Shown here: piece after piece, positions 25,737 through 35,472 of the stretch
Numbering within the stretch: position 1 is the first letter of the stretch
Layout of the letters: the number at the start of each line of letters is the position of its first letter
From: Bacillaceae bacterium OF18-1A
GTDB taxonomy: Bacteria; Bacillota; Bacilli; Bacillales; Bacillaceae_G
Length of the DNA stretch: 64,000 nt
Assembly: GCA_027694045.1 (NCBI GenBank)
Contig: JAQEWB010000003.1
Location: forward strand, 331,534 to 395,533
Reading direction: 5' to 3'
Program-made: the position numbers and the translations under genes
The notes under the pieces: model-generated
The model's database searches: none
The model's input: only the letters and a program-made list of their open reading frames with translations
What the model was told of the DNA's origin: nothing

Positions 25737-27290
25737 ATGAGCTTATTAACAGTCGAAAAATTAGGACATACATTTGGCGATCGTACATTATTTAAAGATG
25801 TATCTATGCGATTACTAGCAGGTGAGCACGTTGGATTAGTTGGTGCAAACGGTGTTGGTAAATCAACATTTATGAATATCATTACTGGTCAACTTATTCA
25901 CGATCAAGGTCGTGTAGAGTGGACACCAGGCACACATTACGGTTATTTAGACCAGCATACAGTTTTAACACCTGGTCGTACAATTCGTGACGTATTAGCG
26001 GATGCCTTTTTACCTTTATTTAAACAGGAACAGGCATTAAATGAAGTTACAGAAAAGATGGGGACTGCTACACCAGAAGAATTAGAAGAACTTCTTGAGC
26101 AAATGGCAGAAATACAAGATGCACTTGAAGCTGGTGGTTTTTATTTACTTGATATGAAAATTGAAGAAGCAGCACGTGGCCTAGGAATTGATGCAATTGG
26201 TTTAGATCGCGATGTTTCGGCACTAAGTGGTGGACAACGTACAAAAGTATTACTTGCAAAGCTATTACTTGAACAACCAGAAGTATTATTACTTGACGAG
26301 CCTACCAACTATTTAGACGTTGAACACATTCACTGGTTAACAACTTACTTAAAAGAATATCCACATGCTTTCCTTTTAATTTCGCATGATACGGAATTTA
26401 TGAATAAATGTGTTGATGTTATTTTCCATCTAGAATTTACAAAAATGACGCGTTATACAGCAACATATGAAAAATTCCTAGAACTAGCTGAAATTAACAA
26501 AAATCAACACATAAACGCTTATGAAAAACAACGCGAGTTTATTAAAAAGCAAGAAGACTTTATTGCAAAGAACAAAGCTCGTTATTCAACGACGGGTCGT
26601 GCAAAGAGTCGTCAAAAACAACTTGATCGTATGGAGCTTATTGATCGTCCTGAAACGGCAATTAAGCCTGAATTTTCATTTAAGGAAAGTCGTGCAAGTA
26701 GCCGATTCGTCTTTGAAGGTGAAAACGTAGAAATCGGATATACACATCCACTACTACCAAAACTATCAATGACAATTGAACGTGGAGAAAAGATTGCTAT
26801 CGTTGGGTGTAATGGTGTTGGTAAATCAACATTACTAAAAACAATCTTAGGCAAAATTAAACCTTTAAGTGGGAAAACAAGTCTTGGTGATTTCTTAGAA
26901 CCAGCATACTTTGAGCAAGAAGTGAAGGCCGATAATATAACGCCAATTGATGATGTATGGAATACATTCCCTAGTCTAGACCAGCATCAAATCCGTGCAA
27001 TGTTAGCAAAATGCGGGTTAAAAAATGAACATATTTCTCGTCCATTAAGCCAATTAAGTGGTGGGGAACAAGCAAAAGTTCGTTTATGTAAACTAATGGG
27101 TGAAGAAAGTAACTGGCTACTATTTGATGAGCCAACAAACCATCTTGATGTTACAGCAAAAGAAGAGCTTAAAAAGGCCATGAAAGCATATAAAGGAACA
27201 ATTCTCCTTGTATGTCACGAACCAGACTTCTATGAAGATTGGATTACGAAAGTTTGGAATGTAGAAGAGTGGTCTCAAAATAAAAATTAA
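25737..27290 (+). CDS. ABC-F family ATPase (YfmM-like)
   Basis: The 517-residue cytoplasmic protein has two ABC domains and no transmembrane part. ABC1 has Walker A GANGVGKST, signature LSGGQRTK and Walker B VLLLDEPTNYLD. ABC2 has GCNGVGKST, LSGGEQAK and LLFDEPTNHLD. The linker (about 245-320) is rich in Lys, Gln and Arg, as in ABC-F factors that enter the ribosomal E site to relieve stalling or antibiotic block. GGAGG five bases upstream selects the ATG at 25737 (MSLLTVEKLGHTFGD); the open frame extends 19 codons further without a ribosome site. Size fits B. subtilis YfmM. A role in drug resistance is possible but not shown. Confidence 0.9.
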   Translation: MSLLTVEKLGHTFGDRTLFKDVSMRLLAGEHVGLVGANGVGKSTFMNIITGQLIHDQGRVEWTPGTHYGYLDQHTVLTPGRTIRDVLADAFLPLFKQEQALNEVTEKMGTATPEELEELLEQMAEIQDALEAGGFYLLDMKIEEAARGLGIDAIGLDRDVSALSGGQRTKVLLAKLLLEQPEVLLLDEPTNYLDVEHIHWLTTYLKEYPHAFLLISHDTEFMNKCVDVIFHLEFTKMTRYTATYEKFLELAEINKNQHINAYEKQREFIKKQEDFIAKNKARYSTTGRAKSRQKQLDRMELIDRPETAIKPEFSFKESRASSRFVFEGENVEIGYTHPLLPKLSMTIERGEKIAIVGCNGVGKSTLLKTILGKIKPLSGKTSLGDFLEPAYFEQEVKADNITPIDDVWNTFPSLDQHQIRAMLAKCGLKNEHISRPLSQLSGGEQAKVRLCKLMGEESNWLLFDEPTNHLDVTAKEELKKAMKAYKGTILLVCHEPDFYEDWITKVWNVEEWSQNKN

Positions 27291-27330
27291 TATATGTGGT
27301 ATGCCACGTTTTATGCTATACTATGCTTTG

Positions 27331-27366
27331 CGTGACAACAGCCTAGGCTGTTGTCACGTTTTTTAT
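27331..27366 (+). terminator. Terminator of the ABC-F gene
   Basis: A perfect palindrome CGTGACAACAGCC/GGCTGTTGTCACG (27331-27358, loop at TA) is followed by TTTTTTAT. Confidence 0.9.
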
Positions 27367-27400
27367 AGAGTAAGATTTTATGAATGCTGGAGGCTATACT

Positions 27401-28885
27401 ATGCTTTTTAATTCTTATGAATTTATGCTTGTTTTCTTACCTATAGCAGTAATTGGATATTTTTTATTGCAAAAGGTTAACAAAAACCTTGCAAAACTCT
27501 TCTTAATAGGTATGTCCCTTTACTTTTATGCGTATTTTGAAGTGAAGTATTTATTACTAATAGGAGTTTCATTATTCACAAACGCCTTTATAGGTCAACA
27601 AATTATACAAAAAAGTAATCAAAAAACCCGAAAAACATTATTAATAGTTGGTTTAATATTTAACATCTCACTACTAGGATACTTTAAATATTCTGATTTT
27701 TTCCTAAATAATGTAAACGTTTTATTCGGAACTGATATACCTTTACTAAAACTATTGCTGCCTTTAGGCATTAGCTTTATTACATTCCAAAAAATCGGTT
27801 TTTTAGTAGACTGTTACAAAAGGGAGTTAACGACGTTTAACTTTATTGATTTTTGCTTATTCGTAACGTTTTTCCCGCAACTTATCGCAGGACCAATTGT
27901 CCATCACAGTAAAGTTCTCCCTCAATTCCAAGATGAGTCAAAAAGAAGACTTAATATTGAAAATATTTCGAAAGGACTTTATATATTCGGGATTGGTCTT
28001 ACCAAAAAGGTAGTAATCGCTGATTCACTCGCACAATGGGCTGATTTTGGCTTTAACAATGTAAATCAACTGTCTACAACCGATGCATGGATTTCATCGC
28101 TTGCATATACATTACAACTGTATTTTGATTTTAGTGGATATTGTGATATGGCCATAGGTGCAGCACTATTATTTAATATTACATTACCAATTAACTTCTT
28201 CTCTCCTTATAAATCTTTAAGTATTCAAGATTTTTGGAGACGTTGGCATATGACATTAGGGCGATTTTTCACCCAATATGTATATATTCCATTAGGTGGA
28301 AGTCGAAAAGGACAAGTTCGTACTTATATAAATTTATTTACAATCTTTCTTATTAGTGGCATTTGGCATGGCGCTGGATGGACATTTGTTATTTGGGGTG
28401 TTTTACACGGATTAGCCATTGTAATACATCGATTATTTAAAAACTTAGGTGGAAAAATGCCTAAAGTATTCGCTTGGATTTTAACAATGGGATTTGTACA
28501 TGTAACATGGGTATTTTTCAGAGCAAGTTCTGTAGAGGATGCATTAACCATGTTAAATCGCATGTTCAATGTAAATTACTTGCACATCCAAACAGCACTT
28601 ATTCAATTCAGTCCAGAAACGTTAACTGGTGTTTCTACATTGGATAATGTAATTTATTCAATTTCTAATTTATTCCCATTCCAAGTAAGCGGCGATCATT
28701 TTAACTTTCAAACTATCTTATACCTAGCAATTGGAATGGCCATTGTATTATTCACGAAAAATTCTATAGAAAAATTAGAATCTTTCCGACCAAAACCGAT
28801 TTATGCCTTTGCATTAGCTAGCATGTTTATACTTTCTTTAATGTATTTAAATCGTGTAAGTTCATTCTTATACTTTAATTTCTAA
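27401..28885 (+). CDS. MBOAT-family O-acyltransferase
   Basis: The 494-residue polytopic membrane protein belongs to the MBOAT group with DltB, AlgI and PatA, which pass acyl groups across the membrane for modifying wall or extracellular polymers. Visible marks are FPQLIAGPIVHHSKVLPQ near residue 165, QLYFDFSGYCDMAIGAALL near 240, IQDFWRRWHMTLGRFFTQYV near 278 and the catalytic His in SGIWHGAGWTFVIWG near 326. GGAGG seven bases upstream selects the ATG at 27401, seven codons after an ATG that lacks a site. The next gene, 18 bases on, encodes a DltD-like partner, so the pair probably acylates a surface polymer. Confidence 0.9.
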   Translation: MLFNSYEFMLVFLPIAVIGYFLLQKVNKNLAKLFLIGMSLYFYAYFEVKYLLLIGVSLFTNAFIGQQIIQKSNQKTRKTLLIVGLIFNISLLGYFKYSDFFLNNVNVLFGTDIPLLKLLLPLGISFITFQKIGFLVDCYKRELTTFNFIDFCLFVTFFPQLIAGPIVHHSKVLPQFQDESKRRLNIENISKGLYIFGIGLTKKVVIADSLAQWADFGFNNVNQLSTTDAWISSLAYTLQLYFDFSGYCDMAIGAALLFNITLPINFFSPYKSLSIQDFWRRWHMTLGRFFTQYVYIPLGGSRKGQVRTYINLFTIFLISGIWHGAGWTFVIWGVLHGLAIVIHRLFKNLGGKMPKVFAWILTMGFVHVTWVFFRASSVEDALTMLNRMFNVNYLHIQTALIQFSPETLTGVSTLDNVIYSISNLFPFQVSGDHFNFQTILYLAIGMAIVLFTKNSIEKLESFRPKPIYAFALASMFILSLMYLNRVSSFLYFNF

Positions 28886-28903
28886 TAACCGTAGGTGAAA
28901 AAT

Positions 28904-29974
28904 ATGTATAAACGTTTTATATGTTGGTTTATTATATTCCTATTCATTTTAGCTGGAATAGTTTGCTCTATTGTCTATAAGCTTGATCCATTGTACGTAT
29001 ATAAATTTAAGAAAAACGATTATTTTTATGCTACTGAACGCTATCAAATGCCTGGACTTGTTAAAAATATGGAGTATGATACTTTGTTTGTAGGAACTTC
29101 TATGGGAAGGAATTTTCTTGAACCTGATGCTGATAAATTACTTCATACTACAAGCTTTAACGGTTCACTTCCGGGTTCAACAGCTAGAGAGCAAAATATG
29201 ACAGCCCAGCTAGCTACTCATTCAAAAACTGTTAAGAATGTTATTTGGGAGCTTAATTTATATTCATTCTCTAGAAACCCTGAATGGGTATCAGAAGGTG
29301 CTTCACCGTTTCCAACTTACATGTATGATACAAATAAATGGAATGATATCCAATATTTAATTAGCCCATATTCTCGAAAAGTAGCATTACAGAATCTGAA
29401 ATTAAAATTAGATCCAACAAAAGCTCCGCAGGATCCTCATTGGCTATATAAATTTGGAGATGAAGAACCAAATTTCTCGGTAGATATAGCTAAGAGAGTT
29501 GTCGATGGAACACCTCATCAACCAATTAGTGAAGGTTGGTATCATGACCAAATGCTTAAATCTTTTGATTCTAATATTATTGAATTTGTAAAGCAAAACC
29601 CAGAAGTACAATTTACATTTTTCTATGCACCGTATCCAGTAACGTACCACGTAGTTATGGATAAAAATGATCCAAAACATACCGAGGAAAACATGTTATT
29701 TAAAAAAGAAGTATACAATAAGTTAACAAAACTTGAAAATGTAAAACTATATGATTTCCAAGATCAAAAAAAAGTTACGTATAACCTTTCTAATTATATG
29801 TCCGATCAAACGCACTATTACAGATATATAAATGATTGGATTGTAAAACAATTATCTATAACTGAGCCAATTACTAATAAAAAAGATTATGACCAAAGGC
29901 TAACTGATTTCTCTAATGAAATAAAGAATTTCGATTCTTCTAAACTAGTAAATTCAGATGAAAGACCTAAATAA
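28904..29974 (+). CDS. DltD-like extracellular partner of the MBOAT protein
   Basis: The 356-residue protein has one N-terminal membrane anchor (about 5-25) and a large outer domain. Two features recall SGNH/DltD acyltransfer partners: a Ser in DTLFVGTSMGRNF (about residue 66) after a hydrophobic strand, and SDQTHYYRYINDWI near residue 305, where an Asp-x-x-His pair would complete a catalytic triad. These fit a protein that receives the acyl group from the MBOAT protein and moves it to a polysaccharide. ATG at 28904 with a weak AGGTG is preferred to a GTG three codons earlier. Which polymer is modified is unknown; PatA/PatB pairs of B. cereus act on secondary wall polysaccharide, but this protein is not clearly PatB. 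Confidence 0.7.
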   Translation: MYKRFICWFIIFLFILAGIVCSIVYKLDPLYVYKFKKNDYFYATERYQMPGLVKNMEYDTLFVGTSMGRNFLEPDADKLLHTTSFNGSLPGSTAREQNMTAQLATHSKTVKNVIWELNLYSFSRNPEWVSEGASPFPTYMYDTNKWNDIQYLISPYSRKVALQNLKLKLDPTKAPQDPHWLYKFGDEEPNFSVDIAKRVVDGTPHQPISEGWYHDQMLKSFDSNIIEFVKQNPEVQFTFFYAPYPVTYHVVMDKNDPKHTEENMLFKKEVYNKLTKLENVKLYDFQDQKKVTYNLSNYMSDQTHYYRYINDWIVKQLSITEPITNKKDYDQRLTDFSNEIKNFDSSKLVNSDERPK

Positions 29975-29976
29975 TA

Positions 29977-30012
29977 AAAAGGGCCCATTACAAATGGTGC
30001 TCTTTTGTCTTG
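29977..30012 (+). terminator. Terminator of the MBOAT operon
   Basis: AAAAGGGCCCAT pairs with ATGGTGCTCTTTT (one bulge, one G-U pair), followed by a short T-rich stretch. Confidence 0.6.
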
Positions 30013-30016
30013 AAAA

Positions 30017-30090
30017 TTTATCCCGATTGGTGATGGCTAATAATCAGTGGGGGATGAACAAAACCCCCACTGATTAAAGTTTCACTTTAT
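30017..30090 (+). repeat. bcr1 repeat, right-half form with intact TTTAT flanks
   Basis: TTTAT (30017-30021) and TTTAT (30086-30090) bracket CCCGATTGG, CTAATAATCAGTGGGGG, a short loop and CCCCCACTGATTAAAGTTTCAC. AATCAGTGGGGG and CCCCCACTGATT make a perfect 12-bp stem. The left arm is missing. The right TTTAT contains the complete stop codon of the neighbouring tetR gene. Confidence 0.85.
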
Positions 30091-30959
30091 TTCCGTACAT
30101 TGTAATATTCATTCAACCTTAATCTAAAATCTGTTAATTCATCGTAACTGTTTAAATTTGCTAACATCCCTCTAATCACAGGAGTCCTTGGATTAGGTAA
30201 CCTCATTTCTGCCTCTAAAACATCCAGTGTAACCAGTAACTCATCATTTTCTAATTGATCTGCTAATGCGCGCTTAAATGTAATAATTTCTTTTAAGAAA
30301 TGTTCCTTTGCCTGTTCTTTAATTAATTCTGAGCTACACAAAAATTCACCGAGTTTGTCCTCATGTAAGATTGGTTTTTCATCACTTTCTAACAAACCTG
30401 TAACTAAATGATCAACTCTGTTTAAAACAAATGTTGAAACACGAGATAAATCAATTTCTAGCGTATTTAAAATAATCAATTCCAAATAGCTACGACATAT
30501 TCCCTCCACAATGATTATTAAATCTAATAAATAAGGAATAACTTTTTCACCATAAATAGATAATAAATTATTTCGATAAAATGCGTGAGATTCTAATTTC
30601 ATTCGCATCATAAACTCTTCTACTTCTTTATTAAATGGAATTGCATTTTCCCTAGCATGCATAATGATAAATTCTTTATGTTTTTGTACATCGCTAAACT
30701 GACAATACAGTTGTTTTTCAAATTTTTCACGTGGCAATAAAGATTCTTTTTCAATATCCAGCATTTTCTTTTGGATTTTGTCATAATAATATCGAAGCGT
30801 CGCTAACAAGAGCTCGTCTTTCGATTTAAAGTATAAATAAAAGGCTCCCTTAGATATACCACAAGCTGTCACAATTTCCTGTACTGATGTTGCACTTACA
30901 CCCTTAGTTGCAAATAACTTCATAGCCGATTCTATAATTAAGCGTTCTTTTTCTTTCAT
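30087..30959 (-). CDS. TetR/AcrR-family regulator of the RND pump
   Basis: The 290-residue protein is long for this family. The N-terminal helix-turn-helix has ESAMKLFATKGVSATSVQEI and CGISKGAFYLYFKSKDELLLATL. The C-terminal ligand domain is extended to about 230 residues and ends NPRTPVIRGMLANLNSYDEL. It is divergent from the RND pump gene, whose promoter carries two matching palindromes, so it is very probably the pump's repressor. AGGAGAG precedes the ATG. The stop codon lies inside the TTTAT end of a bcr1 element. Confidence 0.88.
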   Translation of the reverse strand: MKEKERLIIESAMKLFATKGVSATSVQEIVTACGISKGAFYLYFKSKDELLLATLRYYYDKIQKKMLDIEKESLLPREKFEKQLYCQFSDVQKHKEFIIMHARENAIPFNKEVEEFMMRMKLESHAFYRNNLLSIYGEKVIPYLLDLIIIVEGICRSYLELIILNTLEIDLSRVSTFVLNRVDHLVTGLLESDEKPILHEDKLGEFLCSSELIKEQAKEHFLKEIITFKRALADQLENDELLVTLDVLEAEMRLPNPRTPVIRGMLANLNSYDELTDFRLRLNEYYNVRK

Positions 30960-31184
30960 ATCGTCTCTCCTAAATTTAATCTCGCATCTTATGTATATTT
31001 AAATTCTATTTTATTCCGTATTAAATGAGCAGTACGACCCTACCTTAAAGTTTAACAGAACAAAAAGGTATTTTTGCACTCACTACTTATATCGAAGTTT
31101 CATTAATAAAAGTTAATGATCTAGTAGAAAATAAGGTCAAAATCTACTTCATACATTTTGACTTTATTATACCATCTCTTTTCA

Positions 31185-31241
31185 TTGACGACTGACCAAT
31201 CAGTCAGTTATATTATGTATTATACTGACCGATTGGTCAAT
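31185..31241 (+). promoter_or_regulatory. RND pump promoter with two TetR operators
   Basis: TTGACG (31185-31190) and TATATT (31209-31214) form a promoter with an 18-base spacer. The spacer itself is the operator ACTGACCAATCAGTCAGT. A second copy, ACTGACCGATTGGTCAAT (31224-31241), begins 33 bases downstream of the first, covering the start site. Both are inverted repeats. Confidence 0.75.
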
Positions 31242-31263
31242 ACAATACAAAGGGAGCGCAAAC

Positions 31264-34200
31264 ATGAACAGAATTATTAATTTCTCGTTAAAAAATAAGT
31301 TCGCAGTTTGGCTACTAACCATTATTGTTACCATTGCAGGTATTTATTCTGGGCTTAACATGAAGCTGGAAACAATTCCTGATATTACAACACCGATTGT
31401 AACAGTAACTACGGTTTATCCTGGTGCTACACCAGAAGAAGTAGCTGATAAAGTTTCAAAGCCGATGGAAGAACAACTTCAAAACTTAAATGGTGTAAAT
31501 GTTGTTAGTTCATCCTCTTTTCAAAACGCATCTTCTATTCAGGTAGAATACGATTTTGATAAAAATATGGAAAAAGCCGAAACAGAAATTAAAGAAGCTC
31601 TCGCAAATGTGAAACTTCCAGAAGGTGTAAAAGATCCGAAAGTTTCACGTGTAAACTTCAATGCCTTTCCTGTTATTTCGTTAAGCGTAGCAAGTAAAAA
31701 TGAATCCTTAGCTACATTAACAGAAAATGTTGAAAAAAATGTTGTTTCGGGATTAAAAGGACTTGATGGGGTTGCATCTGTTCAAATTTCAGGTCAACAA
31801 GTAGATGAAGTACAACTTGTCTTCAAGAAAGATAAGATGAAAGAATTAGGGTTAAGTGAAGATACTGTAAAAAATGTGATTAAAGGATCGGATGTATCTT
31901 TACCACTTGGCTTATATACATTTAAAGATACGGAAAAATCAGTTGTTGTCGATGGTAATATTACAACGATTAAAGCATTGAAAGAATTGAAAATTCCAGC
32001 TATCCCTTCATCACCGAACGGTCAAGGTAGTCAAAATGCTGGCGCTGGTGCGCAAACACCACAAATGAACCCAGCTGCAATGAACGGAATTCCAACAGTT
32101 ACATTAGACGAAATTGCTGACATTAAGGAAGTTGGGAAAGCAGAATCTATTTCTCGAACAAATGGAAAAGAAGCAATTGGAATTCAAATTGTGAAAGCCG
32201 CTGATGCGAATACAGTTGATGTTGTAAATGCAGTTAAAGACAAGGTAAACGAACTTGAGAAAAAATACAAAGACTTAGAGATTATTTCAACATTCGACCA
32301 AGGTGCACCTATTGAGAAATCAGTAGAAACAATGCTAAGCAAAGCAATTTTCGGTGCCATCTTTGCGATTGTCATTATTATGTTGTTCCTACGAAACATC
32401 CGAACAACGTTAATTTCTGTCGTTTCTATACCACTTTCTTTATTAATTGCTGTTTTAGTCATAAAGCAAATGGATATTACACTTAACATTATGACACTTG
32501 GAGCAATGACAGTCGCTATCGGACGCGTTGTCGATGACTCCATTGTTGTTATTGAAAATATTTACCGACGTATGTCGTTATCAGAGGAAAAGTTGCGCGG
32601 GAAAGATTTAATTCGTGAAGCTACGAAGGAAATGTTTATCCCGATCATGTCTTCTACCATTGTAACAATTGCTGTATTCTTACCACTTGGGCTTGTAAAG
32701 GGTATGATTGGTGAAATGTTCTTACCGTTCGCCTTAACTATCGTCTTTGCCTTATTAGCATCGCTATTAGTGGCAATTACAATTGTACCAATGCTAGCTC
32801 ACTCCTTATTTAAAAAAGAGAGTATGAGAGAAAAAGAAGTACATCATGAAGAAAAACCAAGTAAATTAGCAAACGGTTATAAACGCATACTTGAATGGGC
32901 TTTAAATCATAAAATTATTACATCAAGTATCGCCGTTCTTCTATTGGTTGGTAGTCTTGCACTTGTACCAGTTATTGGTGTAAGTTTCTTACCATCTGAA
33001 GAAGAAAAAATGATTATCGCAACGTACAACCCTGAACCAGGTCAAACGTTAGAAGATGTTGAAAAAATTGCAACCAAGGCTGAAAAGCACTTCCAAGATA
33101 AAAAAGATGTTAAGACGATTCAGTTCTCATTAGGCGGAGAAAATCCAATGAGCCCTGGTCAAACAAATCAAGCAATGTTCTTCGTTCAATATGATAATGA
33201 CACGAAAAACTTTGAAAAAGAGAAAGAACAAGTTATTAAAGATTTACAAAAGATGTCTGGAAAAGGCGAATGGAAAAATCAAGATTTCGGAGCAAGTGGT
33301 GGTAGTAACGAAATTAAACTATACGTTTATGGAGATAGCTCTGAAGAAATTAAACCTGTCGTAAAAGACATTCAAAATATCATGAAGAAAAATAAAGATT
33401 TAAAAGATGTAGACTCTAGTATTGCAAAAACATATGCGGAATACACTTTAGTCGCAGATCAAGAAAAACTAAGTAAATTGGGCTTAACAGCTGCTCAAAT
33501 TGGAATGGGACTTTCTAATCAACATGATCGCCCGGTTCTTACAACAGTTAAAAAAGACGGTAAAGATGTAAATGTATATGTTGAAGCCGAAAAGCAAACT
33601 TATGAAACAATCGATGACCTAACGAATCGCAAAATTACAACACCACTTGGTAATGAGATTGCGGTTAAAGACGTTATGACTGTAAAAGAAGGCGAGACTT
33701 CTAACACAGTGACACACCGTGATGGTCGTGTTTATGCAGAAGTAAGTGCAAAACTAACATCTGATGATGTTTCAAAAGCATCTTCTGCAGTCCAAAAAGA
33801 AGTAGATAAAATGGATCTTCCTTCTGGTGTAGACGTTTCTATGGGCGGTGTTACACAAGATATTCAAGAATCATTCAAGCAACTTGGCTTAGCGATGCTA
33901 GCTGCGATTGCCATTGTATACTTCGTTCTTGTCGTTACATTTGGCGGTGCACTTGCACCATTTGCGATTTTATTCTCGCTACCATTCACAATTATTGGTG
34001 CACTTGTTGCCTTATTAATCTCTGGCGAAACATTAAGCGTATCTGCAATGATTGGGGCACTTATGTTAATCGGTATCGTTGTAACAAACGCAATCGTGCT
34101 TATCGACCGTGTTATCCATAAAGAAAATGACGGTCTATCAACACGTGAAGCATTATTAGAAGCTGGGGCAACACGCTTACGCCCTATCTTAATGACAGCT

Positions 34201-34380
34201 ATCGCAACAATTGGGGCGCTTATCCCACTTGCATTAGGATTTGAAGGTAGTGGCTTAATTTCTAAAGGACTTGGAGTAACTGTAATTGGCGGATTAACAA
34301 GTTCAACGTTGTTAACACTTCTTATTGTTCCAATCGTTTATGAAGCAATAAGCAAGTTCAAAAAGAAAAAAGCAAAATAA
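31264..34380 (+). CDS. RND efflux pump permease (SwrC/AcrB-like)
   Basis: The 1038-residue protein has 12 predicted helices and two large external loops after helices 1 and 7. It begins MNRIINFSLKNKFAVWLLTI and has AIGRVVDDSIVVIENIYRR with the Asp pair of the proton relay in helix 4 (about residue 424) and GALMLIGIVVTNAIVLIDRV in helix 10. These mark an AcrB-type pump; SwrC of B. subtilis is the nearest Gram-positive model, exporting lipopeptides and drugs. A glycine-, glutamine- and asparagine-rich loop (about 247-275) interrupts the first external region. No membrane-fusion partner gene is adjacent. It is divergent from its TetR repressor. Confidence 0.92.
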   Translation: MNRIINFSLKNKFAVWLLTIIVTIAGIYSGLNMKLETIPDITTPIVTVTTVYPGATPEEVADKVSKPMEEQLQNLNGVNVVSSSSFQNASSIQVEYDFDKNMEKAETEIKEALANVKLPEGVKDPKVSRVNFNAFPVISLSVASKNESLATLTENVEKNVVSGLKGLDGVASVQISGQQVDEVQLVFKKDKMKELGLSEDTVKNVIKGSDVSLPLGLYTFKDTEKSVVVDGNITTIKALKELKIPAIPSSPNGQGSQNAGAGAQTPQMNPAAMNGIPTVTLDEIADIKEVGKAESISRTNGKEAIGIQIVKAADANTVDVVNAVKDKVNELEKKYKDLEIISTFDQGAPIEKSVETMLSKAIFGAIFAIVIIMLFLRNIRTTLISVVSIPLSLLIAVLVIKQMDITLNIMTLGAMTVAIGRVVDDSIVVIENIYRRMSLSEEKLRGKDLIREATKEMFIPIMSSTIVTIAVFLPLGLVKGMIGEMFLPFALTIVFALLASLLVAITIVPMLAHSLFKKESMREKEVHHEEKPSKLANGYKRILEWALNHKIITSSIAVLLLVGSLALVPVIGVSFLPSEEEKMIIATYNPEPGQTLEDVEKIATKAEKHFQDKKDVKTIQFSLGGENPMSPGQTNQAMFFVQYDNDTKNFEKEKEQVIKDLQKMSGKGEWKNQDFGASGGSNEIKLYVYGDSSEEIKPVVKDIQNIMKKNKDLKDVDSSIAKTYAEYTLVADQEKLSKLGLTAAQIGMGLSNQHDRPVLTTVKKDGKDVNVYVEAEKQTYETIDDLTNRKITTPLGNEIAVKDVMTVKEGETSNTVTHRDGRVYAEVSAKLTSDDVSKASSAVQKEVDKMDLPSGVDVSMGGVTQDIQESFKQLGLAMLAAIAIVYFVLVVTFGGALAPFAILFSLPFTIIGALVALLISGETLSVSAMIGALMLIGIVVTNAIVLIDRVIHKENDGLSTREALLEAGATRLRPILMTAIATIGALIPLALGFEGSGLISKGLGVTVIGGLTSSTLLTLLIVPIVYEAISKFKKKKAK

Positions 34381-34415
34381 AAAAATAACCTCGCTAACTG
34401 CGAGGTTATTTTTTA
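34381..34415. terminator. Bidirectional terminator
   Basis: AAAAATAACCTCGC (34381-34394) pairs perfectly with GCGAGGTTATTTTT (34400-34413), shared by the RND gene and the convergent msrAB gene, whose stop lies in the right arm. Confidence 0.88.
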
Positions 34416-35371
34416 TTTCCAAACAAGATTAGGAAATCGCCATAGCCTTCTTTCTCTAATTCCTCTTTTGGAATAAATCGAAGAGCTGCGGAATTAATAC
34501 AGTAACGAAGGCCATTTGGTCCTGGACCGTCTGGAAATACGTGCCCAAGATGTGAATCTCCTTCTTTACTTCTCACTTCTGTACGTGTCATATTATGACT
34601 CACATCCATCTTTTCTTTCACACTTGCTGACATAACTGGTTTTGTAAAACTAGGCCATCCACAGCCACTATCAAATTTATCTAGAGAAGTAAACAACGGT
34701 TCACCTGAAACGATGTCTACATAAAGACCTTCCTCTTTATGGTTCCAATACTCATTTCGGAATGGTGGTTCTGTACCATTTTCCTGTGTTACATAAAACT
34801 GCATCTCATTGAGTTTTTCTTTTAAATGAGCATTATCCTTTGGCCAATGTTGCTTAATAAAAGCATCTCGTCCTGAGCCTTTACGATATAACTCATAGCG
34901 GAATGTGTTTTTCTTATGATATCCTTGGTGATATTCTTCAGCTGGATAAAATGTAGTAGCTGGCAATATTTTTGTCGCAATTGGTTTTGAAAAGCGTCCA
35001 CTCTGCTCAAGCTCTTCTTTTGAGGCCTCAGCTTTTTTATGTTGTTCTTCATTATGATAAAAAATCACCGTTTCATAAGACTGCCCGCGGTCGTGGAATT
35101 GTCCCCCAATATCAGTCGGATCAATTTGTCTCCAATATATATTTAACAATTCCTCATACGGCATTTTATTTGCATCAAATGTAATTTGTACTGCTTCATA
35201 ATGTCCTGTTGTTTCTGAGCATACTTCTTTATACGTTGGATTCTCTTTATGACCACCTGTATAACCAGAAATAACCGCTATAATTCCCTCCATCTCTTCA
35301 AATGGCGAAACCATACACCAGAAGCAACCTCCAGCAAATGTAGCTAATTCTACCTTCTCATTCACAGCCAT
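34406..35371 (-). CDS. msrAB: Fused peptide methionine sulfoxide reductase MsrA/MsrB
   Basis: The 321-residue fusion repairs both S and R forms of oxidised methionine. The MsrA half (about 8-165) has the catalytic motif GGCFWCM with Cys16, and GYTGG and [10 protein letters not shown]. The MsrB half (about 180-315) has SGCGWPSF and [13 protein letters not shown], and ends with [11 protein letters not shown] carrying the catalytic Cys. The CxxC zinc pairs found in some MsrB proteins are not evident. There is no signal peptide, so it acts in the cytoplasm. A good ribosome site precedes the ATG; it is a single-gene unit. Confidence 0.93.
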   Translation of the reverse strand: MAVNEKVELATFAGGCFWCMVSPFEEMEGIIAVISGYTGGHKENPTYKEVCSETTGHYEAVQITFDANKMPYEELLNIYWRQIDPTDIGGQFHDRGQSYETVIFYHNEEQHKKAEASKEELEQSGRFSKPIATKILPATTFYPAEEYHQGYHKKNTFRYELYRKGSGRDAFIKQHWPKDNAHLKEKLNEMQFYVTQENGTEPPFRNEYWNHKEEGLYVDIVSGEPLFTSLDKFDSGCGWPSFTKPVMSASVKEKMDVSHNMTRTEVRSKEGDSHLGHVFPDGPGPNGLRYCINSAALRFIPKEELEKEGYGDFLILFGNKK

Positions 35372-35429
35372 TATTTCACCCCTATTCTATATTCTTCTTA
35401 CAGTATGGCATAAGAAACATAATGTTATA

Positions 35430-35463
35430 AAAGAAAAAGCATCGAACATCGATGCTTTTTCTC
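35430..35463 (-). terminator. Terminator of the AI-2E-type permease gene
   Basis: AGAAAAAGCATCGA pairs perfectly with TCGATGCTTTTTCT around ACA (35432-35462), with T-rich flank on the minus strand. Confidence 0.8.
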
Positions 35464-35472
35464 TACTTCACT

